Shown: positions 38,498 to 47,515, counted from the stretch's first letter. The stretch is 64,000 nucleotides of DNA from Streptomyces sp. 8K308 (GCF_004348315.1 NZ_SMKC01000002.1:20651-84650), one strand, 5' to 3'. The notes: generated from the letters alone by a model not told the origin. Numbers and translations: made by a program.

Positions 38498-40045
38498 GTG
38501 CTGCCCGTGATCATTGCCGGCGCGGGCCCGATCGGGCTCGCGCTGGCGCTTGCCCTGGCCGGGCAGGGCGTCCCCTCCGTGATACTCGACGGCGGAGAGG
38601 GACCGGCCCCGAAACGCCTCGCCCGCAGTTGCGTGCTGCCGCCCGACCTGGCCAGATGGGCGGCCCTGCCGGGTCTCGGCCGGGACACCGGGGTGTGGGC
38701 GGCCTGGCGCACCAGCGTCCGGGGGCGCGCCGTCTTCCGCCACGAGTTCCCCGAGCGCACCGCGCCGCGCCACGTGCCGCAGCACGTGCTCGAACACGCC
38801 CTGCGGGAGGCCGCGGGCCACGAGGAGCTGATCCGGATCGCGGCCGGGCACCGGCTGACGGACCTAGAGCAGCACGACCGCGAGATCCTGGCCCACACGG
38901 TGCGCCGGGCGCCCGAGGGGCAGCGCGGCCAGGCCAGGTCGTTCCGCGGCAGCTACCTCGTCGGCTGCGACGGGGCCCGCTCCACCGCCCGCAAGCTGCT
39001 GGGCATCGCCTTCCCCGGGCGCACCGGCGTCGAGCGCTACGCGGTGGCGGCGTTGCGCGCCGAGCTGCCCTGGCCTGGCGAGGCCGGGCTGCACCGAGGG
39101 GTGCCGCAGGCCGAGGTCATCACCAGGCCGCTGGCCGGCGACCGGTGGCGGCTCGACTGGCCGCTGCCGCCTGACGGCGCCCTGGTCACCCCGGACGCCA
39201 TGCTGGAGCGGGTGCACGCCACGCTCACCACCTGGCACGACGGTGAACTCCCGCCCTACGAATTGCTGGACGCCGGCGTGCACATCTGCCACCAGCGCCT
39301 GGCCCGCCGCTGGCGCGCCGGCCGGGCGTTCCTCGCGGGGGACGCGGCGCACCTGCTGGGGGCGCTCGGCACCCAGCAGGTCGCCGAGGGCCTGCGGGAC
39401 GTGGACAACCTGGCCTGGAAGCTGGCCATCGCCTGTCGCGAGGGCGACGCCGAGACCCTGCTCGACAGCTACGAGGCCGAGCGCCGCACCGCCGTCGCCG
39501 ATCGGCTGCGGGCGGTCGACCAGGCGCTGCCACTGGTGCGCGGCGGCGGGCTCGCCGGCCGCCTCACCGGGCGCGGCCGGGGGCGGCTCACCCTGCTCGC
39601 CGACGGCCACCTGGGCCGCGGCACCCTGGGCGCGCCCGCCGGCTATCCGGCGTCCCCGCTGGCCAGCACCGCGCCCCGCGCCACCCCGGCCGAGCCGCCA
39701 GGCACCCTGGTCGACGACGTCCCGGTGACGTCCCTGGACGGCGCCCAGGGCTCACTCAGGGAGCGCCTCGGCGGCCCGCTGCTGCTGGTGCTGACCGCCC
39801 CGGGATCGCGGGTGTGGGACGCCAGGCACTGGCTGACGGCCGGCCTCATGCCCCGGCTGGCGGCTGCGGTCGGCACCCTGCCGCTGCCGGCTGAGCTGAT
39901 GGTCACCGAGGAGTATCCGGGGGCCGGCGCGCACACCCTGCTGGTCGTCCGCCCCGACGGACACCTGGCCGCCGCGCTGCCGGGCACCGACCTGGCCGCT
40001 CTCACCGAGTGCGTGCGCGGCCTGCGCGGCGCCACGGGGGCCTAG
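38498..40045 (+). CDS. FAD-dependent aromatic-hydroxylase-like monooxygenase
   Basis: The protein has about 515 residues. The N-terminal dinucleotide motif is VIIAGAGPIGLALALALAG, the DG motif is GSYLVGCDGARSTARKLLGI, and the GD motif is AFLAGDAAHLLGALGTQQVAEGLRDVDNLAWKLA. The C-terminus is thioredoxin-like, as in phenol hydroxylase relatives. The loop after GDAAH lacks the PPxGGQG consensus found in most family members, so substrate or activity may differ. The start is uncertain: GTG 38498 puts the FAD motif at the very N-terminus, while TTG 38462 would add 12 residues. It follows gluD by 60 bp and is convergent with recX. It has no obvious pathway partners. Confidence 0.75.
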   Translation: MLPVIIAGAGPIGLALALALAGQGVPSVILDGGEGPAPKRLARSCVLPPDLARWAALPGLGRDTGVWAAWRTSVRGRAVFRHEFPERTAPRHVPQHVLEHALREAAGHEELIRIAAGHRLTDLEQHDREILAHTVRRAPEGQRGQARSFRGSYLVGCDGARSTARKLLGIAFPGRTGVERYAVAALRAELPWPGEAGLHRGVPQAEVITRPLAGDRWRLDWPLPPDGALVTPDAMLERVHATLTTWHDGELPPYELLDAGVHICHQRLARRWRAGRAFLAGDAAHLLGALGTQQVAEGLRDVDNLAWKLAIACREGDAETLLDSYEAERRTAVADRLRAVDQALPLVRGGGLAGRLTGRGRGRLTLLADGHLGRGTLGAPAGYPASPLASTAPRATPAEPPGTLVDDVPVTSLDGAQGSLRERLGGPLLLVLTAPGSRVWDARHWLTAGLMPRLAAAVGTLPLPAELMVTEEYPGAGAHTLLVVRPDGHLAAALPGTDLAALTECVRGLRGATGA

Positions 40046-40068
40046 CCGCTCCGCCTGGGCGGGGCCGC

Positions 40069-40674
40069 TCAGAGGCCGTCCCCGATCAGCTCGGTCTCCT
40101 CGCCAGGGTCCTCCCCCTCGGCGGCCAGGGCCTCCCTGACCACCCGCAGGGCCGTGCCCTCCGGGTAGCCCTTGCGGGCCAGCATCCCGACCAGCCGGCG
40201 CAGTCGCCGATCGCGGTCGAGGCCCCGGGTGGCCCGCAGCCGGCGGGCCACCAGCGCCCGGGCCGTGTCCTCCTCGCGCTCGGCGTCAAGGCGGCCGATC
40301 GCCTCGTCGATGGATGCGGCGGCCACCCCCTTGGTCCGCAGCTCGCGCGCCAGGGCTCGCCGGGCGAGCCCACGGCCGTGGTGCCTGGACTCCACCCAGG
40401 CCGCGGCGAAGGCGGCGTCGTCGATCAGCCCCACCTCCTCGAACCGGTCGAGGACCGCCGCCGACACCTCGTCCGGCACGTCCCGCTCGCGGAGCGCGTC
40501 GGCCAGCTCCCGACGCGTCCGCGGTGTCCCGGTGAGCAGCCGCAGGCAGATCGCCCGCGCCCGCTCCTCCGGGCTCCTCGGGGGGTGCGGTGGCCCTGCC
40601 CCGGCCCTCGACGCGGCGGGGCCACCGCCGTCTTCGTGTCCCGCGCCCTCCGGCCAGTCGGTGCGCCGGGTCAC
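40069..40674 (-). CDS. recX: RecA regulatory protein RecX
   Basis: The protein has 201 residues. A Pro/Gly-rich N-terminal segment of about 35 residues precedes the three-helix repeats: ARAICLRLLTGTPRTRRELADALRERDVPDEVSAAVLDRFEEVGLIDDAAFAAAWVESR, then RALARELRTKGV and RRLRRLVGMLARKGY. RecX binds RecA filaments and limits strand exchange. It starts 2 bp after the recA stop, so it is surely co-transcribed with recA and damage-inducible through the recA promoters. Confidence 0.93.
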   Translation of the reverse strand: MTRRTDWPEGAGHEDGGGPAASRAGAGPPHPPRSPEERARAICLRLLTGTPRTRRELADALRERDVPDEVSAAVLDRFEEVGLIDDAAFAAAWVESRHHGRGLARRALARELRTKGVAAASIDEAIGRLDAEREEDTARALVARRLRATRGLDRDRRLRRLVGMLARKGYPEGTALRVVREALAAEGEDPGEETELIGDGL

Positions 40675-40676
40675 CG

Positions 40677-41795
40677 TCAGCTCTTGGCCGCGGCGGCCGC
40701 GGGCTTGGCCTTCCCGCCCTTGGCGGGCGCGGGCGGCGCGACGGCGGCGGCCGCGGTGGCGGCCGCGTCCTTGCCCGGCTCGCCTTCGGGCGCCTCGGTC
40801 TTGGGCCCGATGCCCAGCTTCTCCTTGATCTTCTTCTCGATCTCGTTGGCCAGGCCCGGGTTGTCACGCAGGAAGTTCCGCGCGTTCTCCTTGCCCTGCC
40901 CCAGCTGGTCGCCCTCGTAGGTGTACCAGGCGCCGGACTTGCGGATGAAGCCGTGCTCGACGCCCATGTCGATCAGGCCGCCCTCGCGGCTGATGCCGAT
41001 GCCGTAGAGGATGTCGAACTCGGCCTGCTTGAAGGGCGGGGCCACCTTGTTCTTGACGACCTTGACCCGGGTGCGGTTGCCGACCGCCTCGGTGCCGTCC
41101 TTCAGGGTCTCGATGCGGCGGATGTCGAGCCGCACCGAGGCGTAGAACTTCAGCGCCCGACCACCCGTGGTCGTCTCGGGCGAGCCGAACATCACGCCGA
41201 CCTTCTCGCGGAGCTGGTTGATGAAGATGGCCGTGGTCTTCGACTGGTTGAGCGCACCGGTGATCTTCCGCAGGGCCTGGCTCATCAGCCGCGCCTGGAG
41301 GCCGACGTGGGAGTCGCCCATCTCGCCCTCGATCTCGGCGCGCGGCACCAGGGCCGCCACCGAGTCGATGACGATCAGGTCGAGGGCGCCGGAGCGGATC
41401 AGCATGTCGGTGATCTCGAGCGCCTGTTCGCCGTTGTCCGGCTGGGAGAGGATCAGCTGGTCCACGTCCACGCCCAGCTTCTTGGCGTACTCCGGGTCGA
41501 GCGCGTGCTCGGCGTCCACGAAGGCGACCGTGCCGCCGGCGCGCTGGGCGTTCGCCACCGCGTGCAGGGTCAGGGTCGTCTTTCCTGAGGACTCGGGGCC
41601 GTACACCTCGACCACCCGGCCGCGCGGCAGCCCGCCCACGCCGAGGGCCACGTCGAGGGCCGTGGAACCGGTGGGGATGACCTCGACCGGCTCGTCCGGC
41701 CGCTCGCCCAGGCGCATCACGGCGCCTTTGCCGAACTGCCGCTCAATCTGCGCGAGTGCGGCGTCCAACGCCTTCTCGCGGTCCGTACCTGCCAT
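40677..41795 (-). CDS. recA: Recombinase RecA
   Basis: The protein has 372 residues. RecA forms filaments on single-stranded DNA for homologous recombination and triggers LexA self-cleavage. The core has Walker [10 protein letters not shown] near residue 69, and the typical blocks [53 protein letters not shown] and [29 protein letters not shown]. The C-terminus carries an Ala/Lys-rich tail of about 35 residues after [11 protein letters not shown], as in other Streptomyces. ATG 41795 gives the usual [14 protein letters not shown]. The Shine-Dalgarno is poor (GGGTGG). A RecA-NDp promoter, a LexA-box candidate and a DnaA box lie upstream. Confidence 0.98.
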   Translation of the reverse strand: MAGTDREKALDAALAQIERQFGKGAVMRLGERPDEPVEVIPTGSTALDVALGVGGLPRGRVVEVYGPESSGKTTLTLHAVANAQRAGGTVAFVDAEHALDPEYAKKLGVDVDQLILSQPDNGEQALEITDMLIRSGALDLIVIDSVAALVPRAEIEGEMGDSHVGLQARLMSQALRKITGALNQSKTTAIFINQLREKVGVMFGSPETTTGGRALKFYASVRLDIRRIETLKDGTEAVGNRTRVKVVKNKVAPPFKQAEFDILYGIGISREGGLIDMGVEHGFIRKSGAWYTYEGDQLGQGKENARNFLRDNPGLANEIEKKIKEKLGIGPKTEAPEGEPGKDAAATAAAAVAPPAPAKGGKAKPAAAAAKS

Positions 41796-41839
41796 GGGTG
41801 CCACCCGGTCCGTCTGATTCGATCGCTTCACATCCACGG

Positions 41840-41862
41840 ACGCTAGCGCCCGCCACTGACAA
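41840..41862 (-). promoter_or_regulatory. RecA-NDp (PafBC-type) promoter of recA
   Basis: On the minus strand TTGTCAGTGGC is followed by 6 bp and TAGCGT. All 11 upstream positions match the actinobacterial LexA-independent damage promoter (TTGTCAGTGGC-N6-TAGGGT), the spacer is exact, and the -10 differs at one position. The predicted leader is about 38 nt. Confidence 0.9.
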
Positions 41863-41896
41863 TCGAGGACCGGGACGCCGTTCCGCACCCCCATAA

Positions 41897-41908
41897 GAAT
41901 GGCTGTTC
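41897..41908. promoter_or_regulatory. LexA-box candidate upstream of recA
   Basis: On the minus strand the site reads GAACAGCCATTC, one mismatch from GAAC-N4-GTTC. It resembles the SOS-like site I recall from other Streptomyces recA promoters. It lies 35 bp upstream of the RecA-NDp element. Confidence 0.6.
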
Positions 41909-41937
41909 GATTTTTGTGTCAAGCGAACGAGCCGGTC

Positions 41938-41946
41938 TGTGGATAA
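41938..41946 (-). promoter_or_regulatory. DnaA box (perfect TTATCCACA) upstream of recA
   Basis: An exact TTATCCACA on the minus strand lies between the DUF3046 stop and the recA control elements. It is the third perfect copy noticed outside coding sequence; the other two precede recQ. Confidence 0.55.
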
Positions 41947-41971
41947 CCGGGAAAACGCCTGTTCAGAGCCA

Positions 41972-42166
41972 TCACCGCAGGTGCGCGGGCACATCCATGG
42001 CCGCACAGACCGCCCGCCAGACGTCCTTGGCGCTCCAGCCCTCGGCCAGCGCCTCGTTCACCGTCTTTCCCCCGAGTTCGGACATCACGTGGTCCCGAGC
42101 GAAGGAGTCCGCGTAGGCAGGACCGAACTGCTCCGCCATCCGCTGCCAGAAGTCCGTCAACCGCAT
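41972..42166 (-). CDS. DUF3046 protein
   Basis: This 64-residue acidic protein begins MRLTDFWQRMAEQFGPAYADSFARDHVMSELGGKTVNEALAEG and ends VCAAMDVPAHLR, the complete DUF3046 domain. Genes of this family regularly sit just upstream of recA in actinobacteria, but their function is unknown. It could share a damage-responsive role with recA by position only. It is divergent from lhr, with 71 bp between the two starts. Its upstream sequence has no obvious promoter, though the divergent lhr promoter lies in this gap. Confidence 0.88.
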   Translation of the reverse strand: MRLTDFWQRMAEQFGPAYADSFARDHVMSELGGKTVNEALAEGWSAKDVWRAVCAAMDVPAHLR

Positions 42167-42207
42167 ACCTCCAGTATCCCGCCGCCCCCGAGGGTGCCCG
42201 AGAGTGG

Positions 42208-42230
42208 CTGTCAGTGCCGGGTGTCACGAT
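42208..42230 (+). promoter_or_regulatory. RecA-NDp-like (PafBC-type) promoter of lhr, probably giving leaderless mRNA
   Basis: The sequence CTGTCAGTGCC, 6 bp, then CACGAT matches 9 of 11 bases of the upstream element with exact spacing; the -10 is weaker. Transcription starting 7-8 bp after the -10 would begin at the A of ATG 42238, so a leaderless mRNA is predicted. Confidence 0.6.
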
Positions 42231-42237
42231 GAGGGAC

Positions 42238-45200
42238 ATGGACGGACAATCGGCACCGGGCGCGGCGGGCGCGCTCGACGGGTTCTCACCGGCCACCAGG
42301 GCATGGTTCACCAGGGCCTTCCACGCGCCGACGGCGGCGCAGGTGGGGGCCTGGCAGGCGATCGCCGAGGAGTCGGACGCCCTGGTCGTCGCGCCGACCG
42401 GCTCCGGCAAGACCCTGGCCGCCTTCCTCGCCTCGCTCGACCGACTGGCGGCCACGCCGCCGCCGGCCGAGCCGCTGAAGCGCTGCCGAGTGCTGTACGT
42501 CTCGCCGCTCAAGGCGCTCGCCGTCGACGTTGAGCGGAATCTGCGCAGCCCGCTCACCGGCATCCGGCAGGAGTCGGCCCGCCTCGGCCTCGCGGTGCCG
42601 GAGATCCGCGTCGGCATCCGCACCGGCGACACCCCGGCGGCCGACCGCCGCACCCTGGCCCGCCGGCCGCCCGACATCCTCATCACCACCCCGGAGTCGC
42701 TGTTCCTCATGCTCACCTCGGCCAGCCGCGAGGCGCTGGCCGGCGTCGAGACCGTGATCCTGGACGAGGTGCACGCGGTCGCCGGCACCAAGCGCGGCGC
42801 GCACCTGGCGCTCTCCCTCGAGCGGCTCGACGCGCTGCTCCCCAGGCCGGCCCGGCGGATCGGTCTCTCCGCCACGGTGCGGCCGGTCGACGAGGTGGCC
42901 AGGTTCCTCTCGCCGCAGCGCAAGGCGAGGATCGTCCAGCCGCCGTCCGGCAAGGAGTTCCAGCTCTCGGTGGTCGTGCCCGTCGCGGACCTGGGCGAGC
43001 TCGGCGGCTCGCCCGTGCCCGACGCCCCGGGCCCCGGCGGCTCTCCCGGCGGCCCGCCGTCCATCTGGCCATCGGTCGAGGAGCGCATCGTCGACCTGGT
43101 GCTCGCCCACCGCTCCACCATCGTCTTCGCCAACTCGCGCCGGCTCGCCGAGCGCCTGTGCAACCGGATGAACGAGATCGCCCACGAGCGCGCCACCGGC
43201 GAGCCGCTGCCCGAGGAGCACTCCCCCGCCGCGCTGATGGGCGGCTCCGGGGCCACCAGGGGCGCCCCCGCGGTCCTCGCCAGGGCACACCACGGCTCGG
43301 TCTCCAAGGAGCAGCGCGCCCTGATCGAGGAGGATCTGAAGGCCGGCCGGCTGCCGGCCGTGGTCGCCACCTCGAGCCTGGAGCTCGGCATCGACATGGG
43401 CTCGGTCGACCTGGTCGTCCAGGTCGAGTCCCCGCCCTCGGTGGCCTCCGGGCTGCAGCGGGTGGGCCGCGCCGGCCACCAGGTGGGTGCCGTCTCGACC
43501 GGCGTGGTCTTCCCCAAGTACCGGGGGGATCTGGTGCAGTCGGCCGTGGTCACCGAGCGGATGCGGGCCGGCGCCATCGAGGCGCTGCGGATCCCGGCCA
43601 ACCCGCTGGACGTGCTGGCCCAGCAGTTGGTCGCGATCACCGCGATGGACACCTGGGACGTGGACGAGTTGCTCGCCCTCGTGCGGCGCGCCGCGCCGTT
43701 CGCGGCCCTGCCGGAGTCCGCCTTCCACGCGGTGCTCGACATGCTGGCCGGCCGGTATCCGTCGGACGCCTTCGCCGAGCTGCGGCCCAGGCTCGTCTGG
43801 GACCGGGTGGCGCACACCGTCGCCGGCCGGCCGGGCGCCCAGCGGCTGGCCGTCACCTCCGGCGGCACCATCCCGGACCGCGGCCTGTTCGGGGTGTTCC
43901 TGGCCGGCGCCGACCCGCGCCGCGGCGGCGGCCGGGTCGGCGAGCTCGACGAGGAGATGGTCTACGAGTCCCGGGTGGGGGACGTCTTCACGCTCGGCAC
44001 CACATCCTGGCGCATCGAGGACATCACCCGGGACCGGGTCCTGGTCACGCCGGCGCCCGGGGTGCCTGGCCGGCTGCCGTTCTGGAAGGGCGACCAGCTG
44101 GGTCGCCCGCTGGAGCTCGGCCGCGCGATCGGCGCGTTCGTGCGGGAGATCGGCGCCCTGTCCCCGGAGGCCGCCAGGGAGCGGCTCGCCGCCGCCGGCC
44201 TCGACGCCTGGGCCGTGGACAACGTGCTCGGCTATCTCGGCGAGCAGCGTGAGGCCTGCGGCCACGTCCCGGACGACCGCACCATCGTCGTCGAGCGGTT
44301 CAGGGACGAGCTGGGCGACTGGCGGATCGTGGTGCACTCCCCGTTCGGCGCCCAGGTGCACGCCCCCTGGGCCCTGGCGCTCGGCGCGCGGCTCACCGAG
44401 CGCTTCGGCATGGACGCGCAGGTGCTGCACGCGGACGACGGGATCGTGCTGCGGCTGCCGGACGCCGACCTGCTGGCCGTCGAGGCCGGCCTCGACCCGG
44501 AAGGGCCGGTCTCCGGCGCGGGGGACGCGGCGTTCGACGACGGCCAGGCACCAGTCGGCGCGGGGGACGTGCTGTTCGACCGGAGCGAGGTCGACGACCT
44601 CGTCACCGACCAGGTGGGCGGCTCCGCCCTGTTCGCGTCGCGCTTCCGCGAGTGCGCGGCCCGCGCGCTGCTGCTCCCCAGGCGGGACCCCGGCCGGCGC
44701 ACCCCGCTGTGGCAGCAGCGCCAGCGGGCGGCCCAGCTGCTGTCGGTGGCCTCCGAGTTCGGGTCATTCCCGATCGTGCTCGAGGCGGTCCGCGAGTGCC
44801 TGCAGGACGTCTTCGACGTGCCGGGCCTGGCCCAGCTGATGGGCGACATCCAGGCCCGCCGGGTCCGGCTCGTCGAGGTCACCACCCGGGAGCCCTCGCC
44901 CTTCGCCCGCTCCCTGCTCTTCGGCTACGTCGCCCAGTACCTCTACGAGGGGGACTCGCCGCTGGCCGAGCGCCGCGCCGCGGCACTCTCCCTGGACTCG
45001 CGGCTGCTTGCCGAGCTGCTCGGGCGGGCCGAGCTGCGCGAGCTCCTCGACCCCGAGGTGCTCGCCGACCTGGAGCGGGAGCTGGGCTGGCTGACCGAGG
45101 AGCGCCGGGTCTCGGGCGTCGAGGGCGTCGCCGACCTGCTGCGGGTGCTCGGCCCGCTCACGGACGCCGAGCTGGCTGCCCGGGGAGCGCACCCCGAGTG

Positions 45201-46947
45201 GGCGGCGGAGCTGGCGGCCGCCCGCCGCGCGCTGCGGGTGCGGATCGCCGGCGAGGAGCACTGGTCCGCCATCGAGGACGCCGGCCGCCTGCGGGACGCG
45301 CTGGGCGCCGCGCTGCCGGTGGGGGTGCCGGAGGCCTTCACCGAACCGGTGGCCGATCCGCTGGGCGACCTGCTGTCCCGCTACGCCCGCACCCACGGCC
45401 CGTTCACCTCGGCTCAGGCCGCCGCCCGCTTCGGGCTCGGCACGGCCGTGGCGGACGGCGCGCTGCACCGGCTGGCCGCCGCCGGCCGCCTGGTGCAGGG
45501 CGAGTTCAGGCCGGGCGAGGCCGGCCAGGAGTGGTGCGAGCCCGGCGTGCTGCGGCGGCTACGCCGCCGTTCCCTGGCCGCCCTGCGCCAGGAGGTCGAG
45601 CCGGTCCCGCCGGCCGCCCTGGCGGCCTTCCTGCCCCGCTGGCAGCACCTCGCGGGGCCGGGCGGGGCCGGCGAGTTGCGTGGCGTCGACGGCCTGCTGC
45701 GGGCCGTCGAGCAGTTGCAGGGCGCGCCCGTGCCGGCCTCGGCGCTGGAGCGCCTGGTGCTGCCCTTCCGGGTCAGGGGGTTCGCCGCGCCGCTGCTCGA
45801 CGAGCTGACGGCCTCTGGCGAGGTGGTGTGGGCGGGCGCCGGAGCGCTGCCCGGCAAAGACGGCTGGATCTCGCTCTACACGGCGGACGCCGCCCCGCTG
45901 CTGCTGCCGCCCCCGCTGCCGCTGGAGCTCGGTCCCCTGCACCGCGCCGTTCTCGACACGCTGGTCGGCGGCTACGGGCTGTTCTTCCGGCAGATCGCCG
46001 AGCAGGTGCGGGCGGGCGGCGAGGAGGCGTCGGACGCGGCCCTGGCCGAGGCCGTCTGGGATCTGGCTTGGTCCGGCCGGCTGACCAACGACACCATAGG
46101 CCCGCTGCGCGCGCTGCTCGGCTCGGGCCGCACGGCGGGCGCGACCGCACACCGGGCCCGCCGGGCCACGCCCCGCGGCCGCTACGGCGCGCTGGCCGTC
46201 CCCACCGGCCAGGCGAGGCGCCCCACGGCCTCCCGGAGCGGGCCGCCGACCGTCTCCGGCCGCTGGTCGCTGCTGCCGCCACGGGAGGAGGAGCCGACGC
46301 TGCGCGCCCACGCCCTGGCCCGCTCCCTGCTCGACCGGCACGGCGTGGTGACGCGCGGCGCCGTGGCGGCGGAGGGCGTGCCGGGCGGCTTCGCGGCCGC
46401 CTACCGGGTGCTCTCCGCCTTCGAGGAGAGCGGCCAGGCCAGGCGTGGCTACGTGGTGGAGGGGCTCGGCGCCGCCCAGTTCGCGATGGACGGCGCGGTG
46501 GACCGGCTGCGGGCGATCGGCTCGGCCGCCGACGGCGCGCCCTCGGCCACCGGCGGCCGGCGCGCCGTGCTGCTGGCCGCCGCCGACCCGGCGAACGCGT
46601 ACGGTGCCGCGCTGCCCTGGCCCGAGCCGCCGCAAGGCGCGGGGCACAAGCCGGGCCGCAAGGCCGGGGCGCTCGTGGTGCTGGTGGCGGGGGAGCTCGC
46701 GCTCTACCTGGAGCGCGGCGGGCGGTCGATGCTCGCCTGGGCGCCCGATGGCGCCGCCGAGGTCGTCGAGGAGGCGATGCGGCCGGCCGCTGAGGTGCTG
46801 GCCGCAGCAGCCCGCGAGGGCGCGCTCGGCACGCTGACGGTGGAGCGGGTCAACGGCTCCCCGGTGCTCACCGATCCGCTGTGGGTCCGGCTGCTCGAGG
46901 GCGCCGGCTTCCACGCCACGCCCAAGGGACTGCGCCTGCGGGCATAG
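42238..46947 (+). CDS. lhr: Lhr-type large ATP-dependent DNA helicase
   Basis: This giant 3'-5' superfamily 2 helicase has 1569 residues. Walker A is VVAPTGSGKTLAAF near residue 55, then VLYVSPLKALAVDVERNLR, DILITTPESLFLML, and DEVH in VILDEVHAVAGTKRG near 175. ATSSLELGIDMGSVDLVVQVESPPSVASGLQRVGRAGH carries motifs V-VI. The C-terminal 700 residues are the Lhr-specific winged-helix/beta-barrel region. Start: ATG 42238 was chosen because a RecA-NDp-like promoter predicts transcription to begin there; ATG 42229 and GTG 42214 are in frame but lie at or inside the -10 or spacer. In mycobacteria lhr is induced by DNA damage. No nei glycosylase gene follows it here. Confidence 0.92.
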   Translation: MDGQSAPGAAGALDGFSPATRAWFTRAFHAPTAAQVGAWQAIAEESDALVVAPTGSGKTLAAFLASLDRLAATPPPAEPLKRCRVLYVSPLKALAVDVERNLRSPLTGIRQESARLGLAVPEIRVGIRTGDTPAADRRTLARRPPDILITTPESLFLMLTSASREALAGVETVILDEVHAVAGTKRGAHLALSLERLDALLPRPARRIGLSATVRPVDEVARFLSPQRKARIVQPPSGKEFQLSVVVPVADLGELGGSPVPDAPGPGGSPGGPPSIWPSVEERIVDLVLAHRSTIVFANSRRLAERLCNRMNEIAHERATGEPLPEEHSPAALMGGSGATRGAPAVLARAHHGSVSKEQRALIEEDLKAGRLPAVVATSSLELGIDMGSVDLVVQVESPPSVASGLQRVGRAGHQVGAVSTGVVFPKYRGDLVQSAVVTERMRAGAIEALRIPANPLDVLAQQLVAITAMDTWDVDELLALVRRAAPFAALPESAFHAVLDMLAGRYPSDAFAELRPRLVWDRVAHTVAGRPGAQRLAVTSGGTIPDRGLFGVFLAGADPRRGGGRVGELDEEMVYESRVGDVFTLGTTSWRIEDITRDRVLVTPAPGVPGRLPFWKGDQLGRPLELGRAIGAFVREIGALSPEAARERLAAAGLDAWAVDNVLGYLGEQREACGHVPDDRTIVVERFRDELGDWRIVVHSPFGAQVHAPWALALGARLTERFGMDAQVLHADDGIVLRLPDADLLAVEAGLDPEGPVSGAGDAAFDDGQAPVGAGDVLFDRSEVDDLVTDQVGGSALFASRFRECAARALLLPRRDPGRRTPLWQQRQRAAQLLSVASEFGSFPIVLEAVRECLQDVFDVPGLAQLMGDIQARRVRLVEVTTREPSPFARSLLFGYVAQYLYEGDSPLAERRAAALSLDSRLLAELLGRAELRELLDPEVLADLERELGWLTEERRVSGVEGVADLLRVLGPLTDAELAARGAHPEWAAELAAARRALRVRIAGEEHWSAIEDAGRLRDALGAALPVGVPEAFTEPVADPLGDLLSRYARTHGPFTSAQAAARFGLGTAVADGALHRLAAAGRLVQGEFRPGEAGQEWCEPGVLRRLRRRSLAALRQEVEPVPPAALAAFLPRWQHLAGPGGAGELRGVDGLLRAVEQLQGAPVPASALERLVLPFRVRGFAAPLLDELTASGEVVWAGAGALPGKDGWISLYTADAAPLLLPPPLPLELGPLHRAVLDTLVGGYGLFFRQIAEQVRAGGEEASDAALAEAVWDLAWSGRLTNDTIGPLRALLGSGRTAGATAHRARRATPRGRYGALAVPTGQARRPTASRSGPPTVSGRWSLLPPREEEPTLRAHALARSLLDRHGVVTRGAVAAEGVPGGFAAAYRVLSAFEESGQARRGYVVEGLGAAQFAMDGAVDRLRAIGSAADGAPSATGGRRAVLLAAADPANAYGAALPWPEPPQGAGHKPGRKAGALVVLVAGELALYLERGGRSMLAWAPDGAAEVVEEAMRPAAEVLAAAAREGALGTLTVERVNGSPVLTDPLWVRLLEGAGFHATPKGLRLRA

Positions 46948-46974
46948 GGCATACGTGGCCAGGAAAAGTACTCA

Positions 46975-47002
46975 CCGGCCCGCCGATGCGGCGGCGGGCC
47001 GG
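46975..47002. terminator. Bidirectional terminator between lhr and clgR
   Basis: An 11-bp GC stem (arms around GGCCCGCCG and CGGCGGGCC) with a loop of about 6 nt lies 27 bp after the lhr stop and 11 bp after the clgR stop. It should end both convergent transcripts. Confidence 0.75.
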
Positions 47003-47012
47003 GGTGGCGCGA

Positions 47013-47420
47013 TCAGGCGGCGACGACGTCCACGGCCTCGGCCGGGGCCTTGATCGTGACGCGATCGTCGGGGCGGTGGGTCACGGAGGTGACCCGCACC
47101 GGGTTGAGCATGGGGCGCTCCGCCAGACTCCGTCCGGAGGGCACCCCGAGGGACGGCACCGTGTCGCTCGTGGCGGACTGGGCCAGCTCCGCGAGTGCCA
47201 GCTCGTCGCTGACCTCCCGCATCAGCTCCGACATCCGCAGGTCCAACGCGTCGCAGATGGCGGCCAGCAGCTCGGATGAAGCCTCCTTCTGCCCACGCTC
47301 CACCTCGGAGAGGTATCCGAGGGAGACCCGGGCGGAGGAGGAAACTTCGCGCAGGGTGCGGCCCTGATGTTGGCGCTGCCGACGCAGCACGTCACCCAGC
47401 AGGCGACGGAGCAGGATCAT
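47013..47420 (-). CDS. clgR: XRE-family regulator ClgR (activator of clp/lon genes)
   Basis: The protein has 135 residues. The helix-turn-helix is [48 protein letters not shown] at residues 10-57. The identity rests on near-match to this conserved block and on synteny: clgR lies beside pgsA, cinA and ftsK in Streptomyces and mycobacteria. ClgR activates clpP1P2, clpC and lon. The C-terminus ends AVDVVAA; a terminal Ala-Ala is the degron by which ClpP removes Streptomyces ClgR. ATG 47420 has AGGAGGGAG. The open frame continues 37 codons upstream without family similarity. Confidence 0.83.
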   Translation of the reverse strand: MILLRRLLGDVLRRQRQHQGRTLREVSSSARVSLGYLSEVERGQKEASSELLAAICDALDLRMSELMREVSDELALAELAQSATSDTVPSLGVPSGRSLAERPMLNPVRVTSVTHRPDDRVTIKAPAEAVDVVAA

Positions 47421-47515
47421 CGGTGGCTCCCTCCTCGGACCGTTGGCCTCGCTTGCTTCATGCCCCACCGTACCGCCTCGGACTCCAACCGCGCGGGGAG
47501 CGATGTCTTGTTCAC

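Noticed and set aside
42286..44430. 714-codon minus-strand frame inside lhr
   Set aside because: Antisense shadow caused by GC-rich codon usage. The lhr motifs on the plus strand explain the region.
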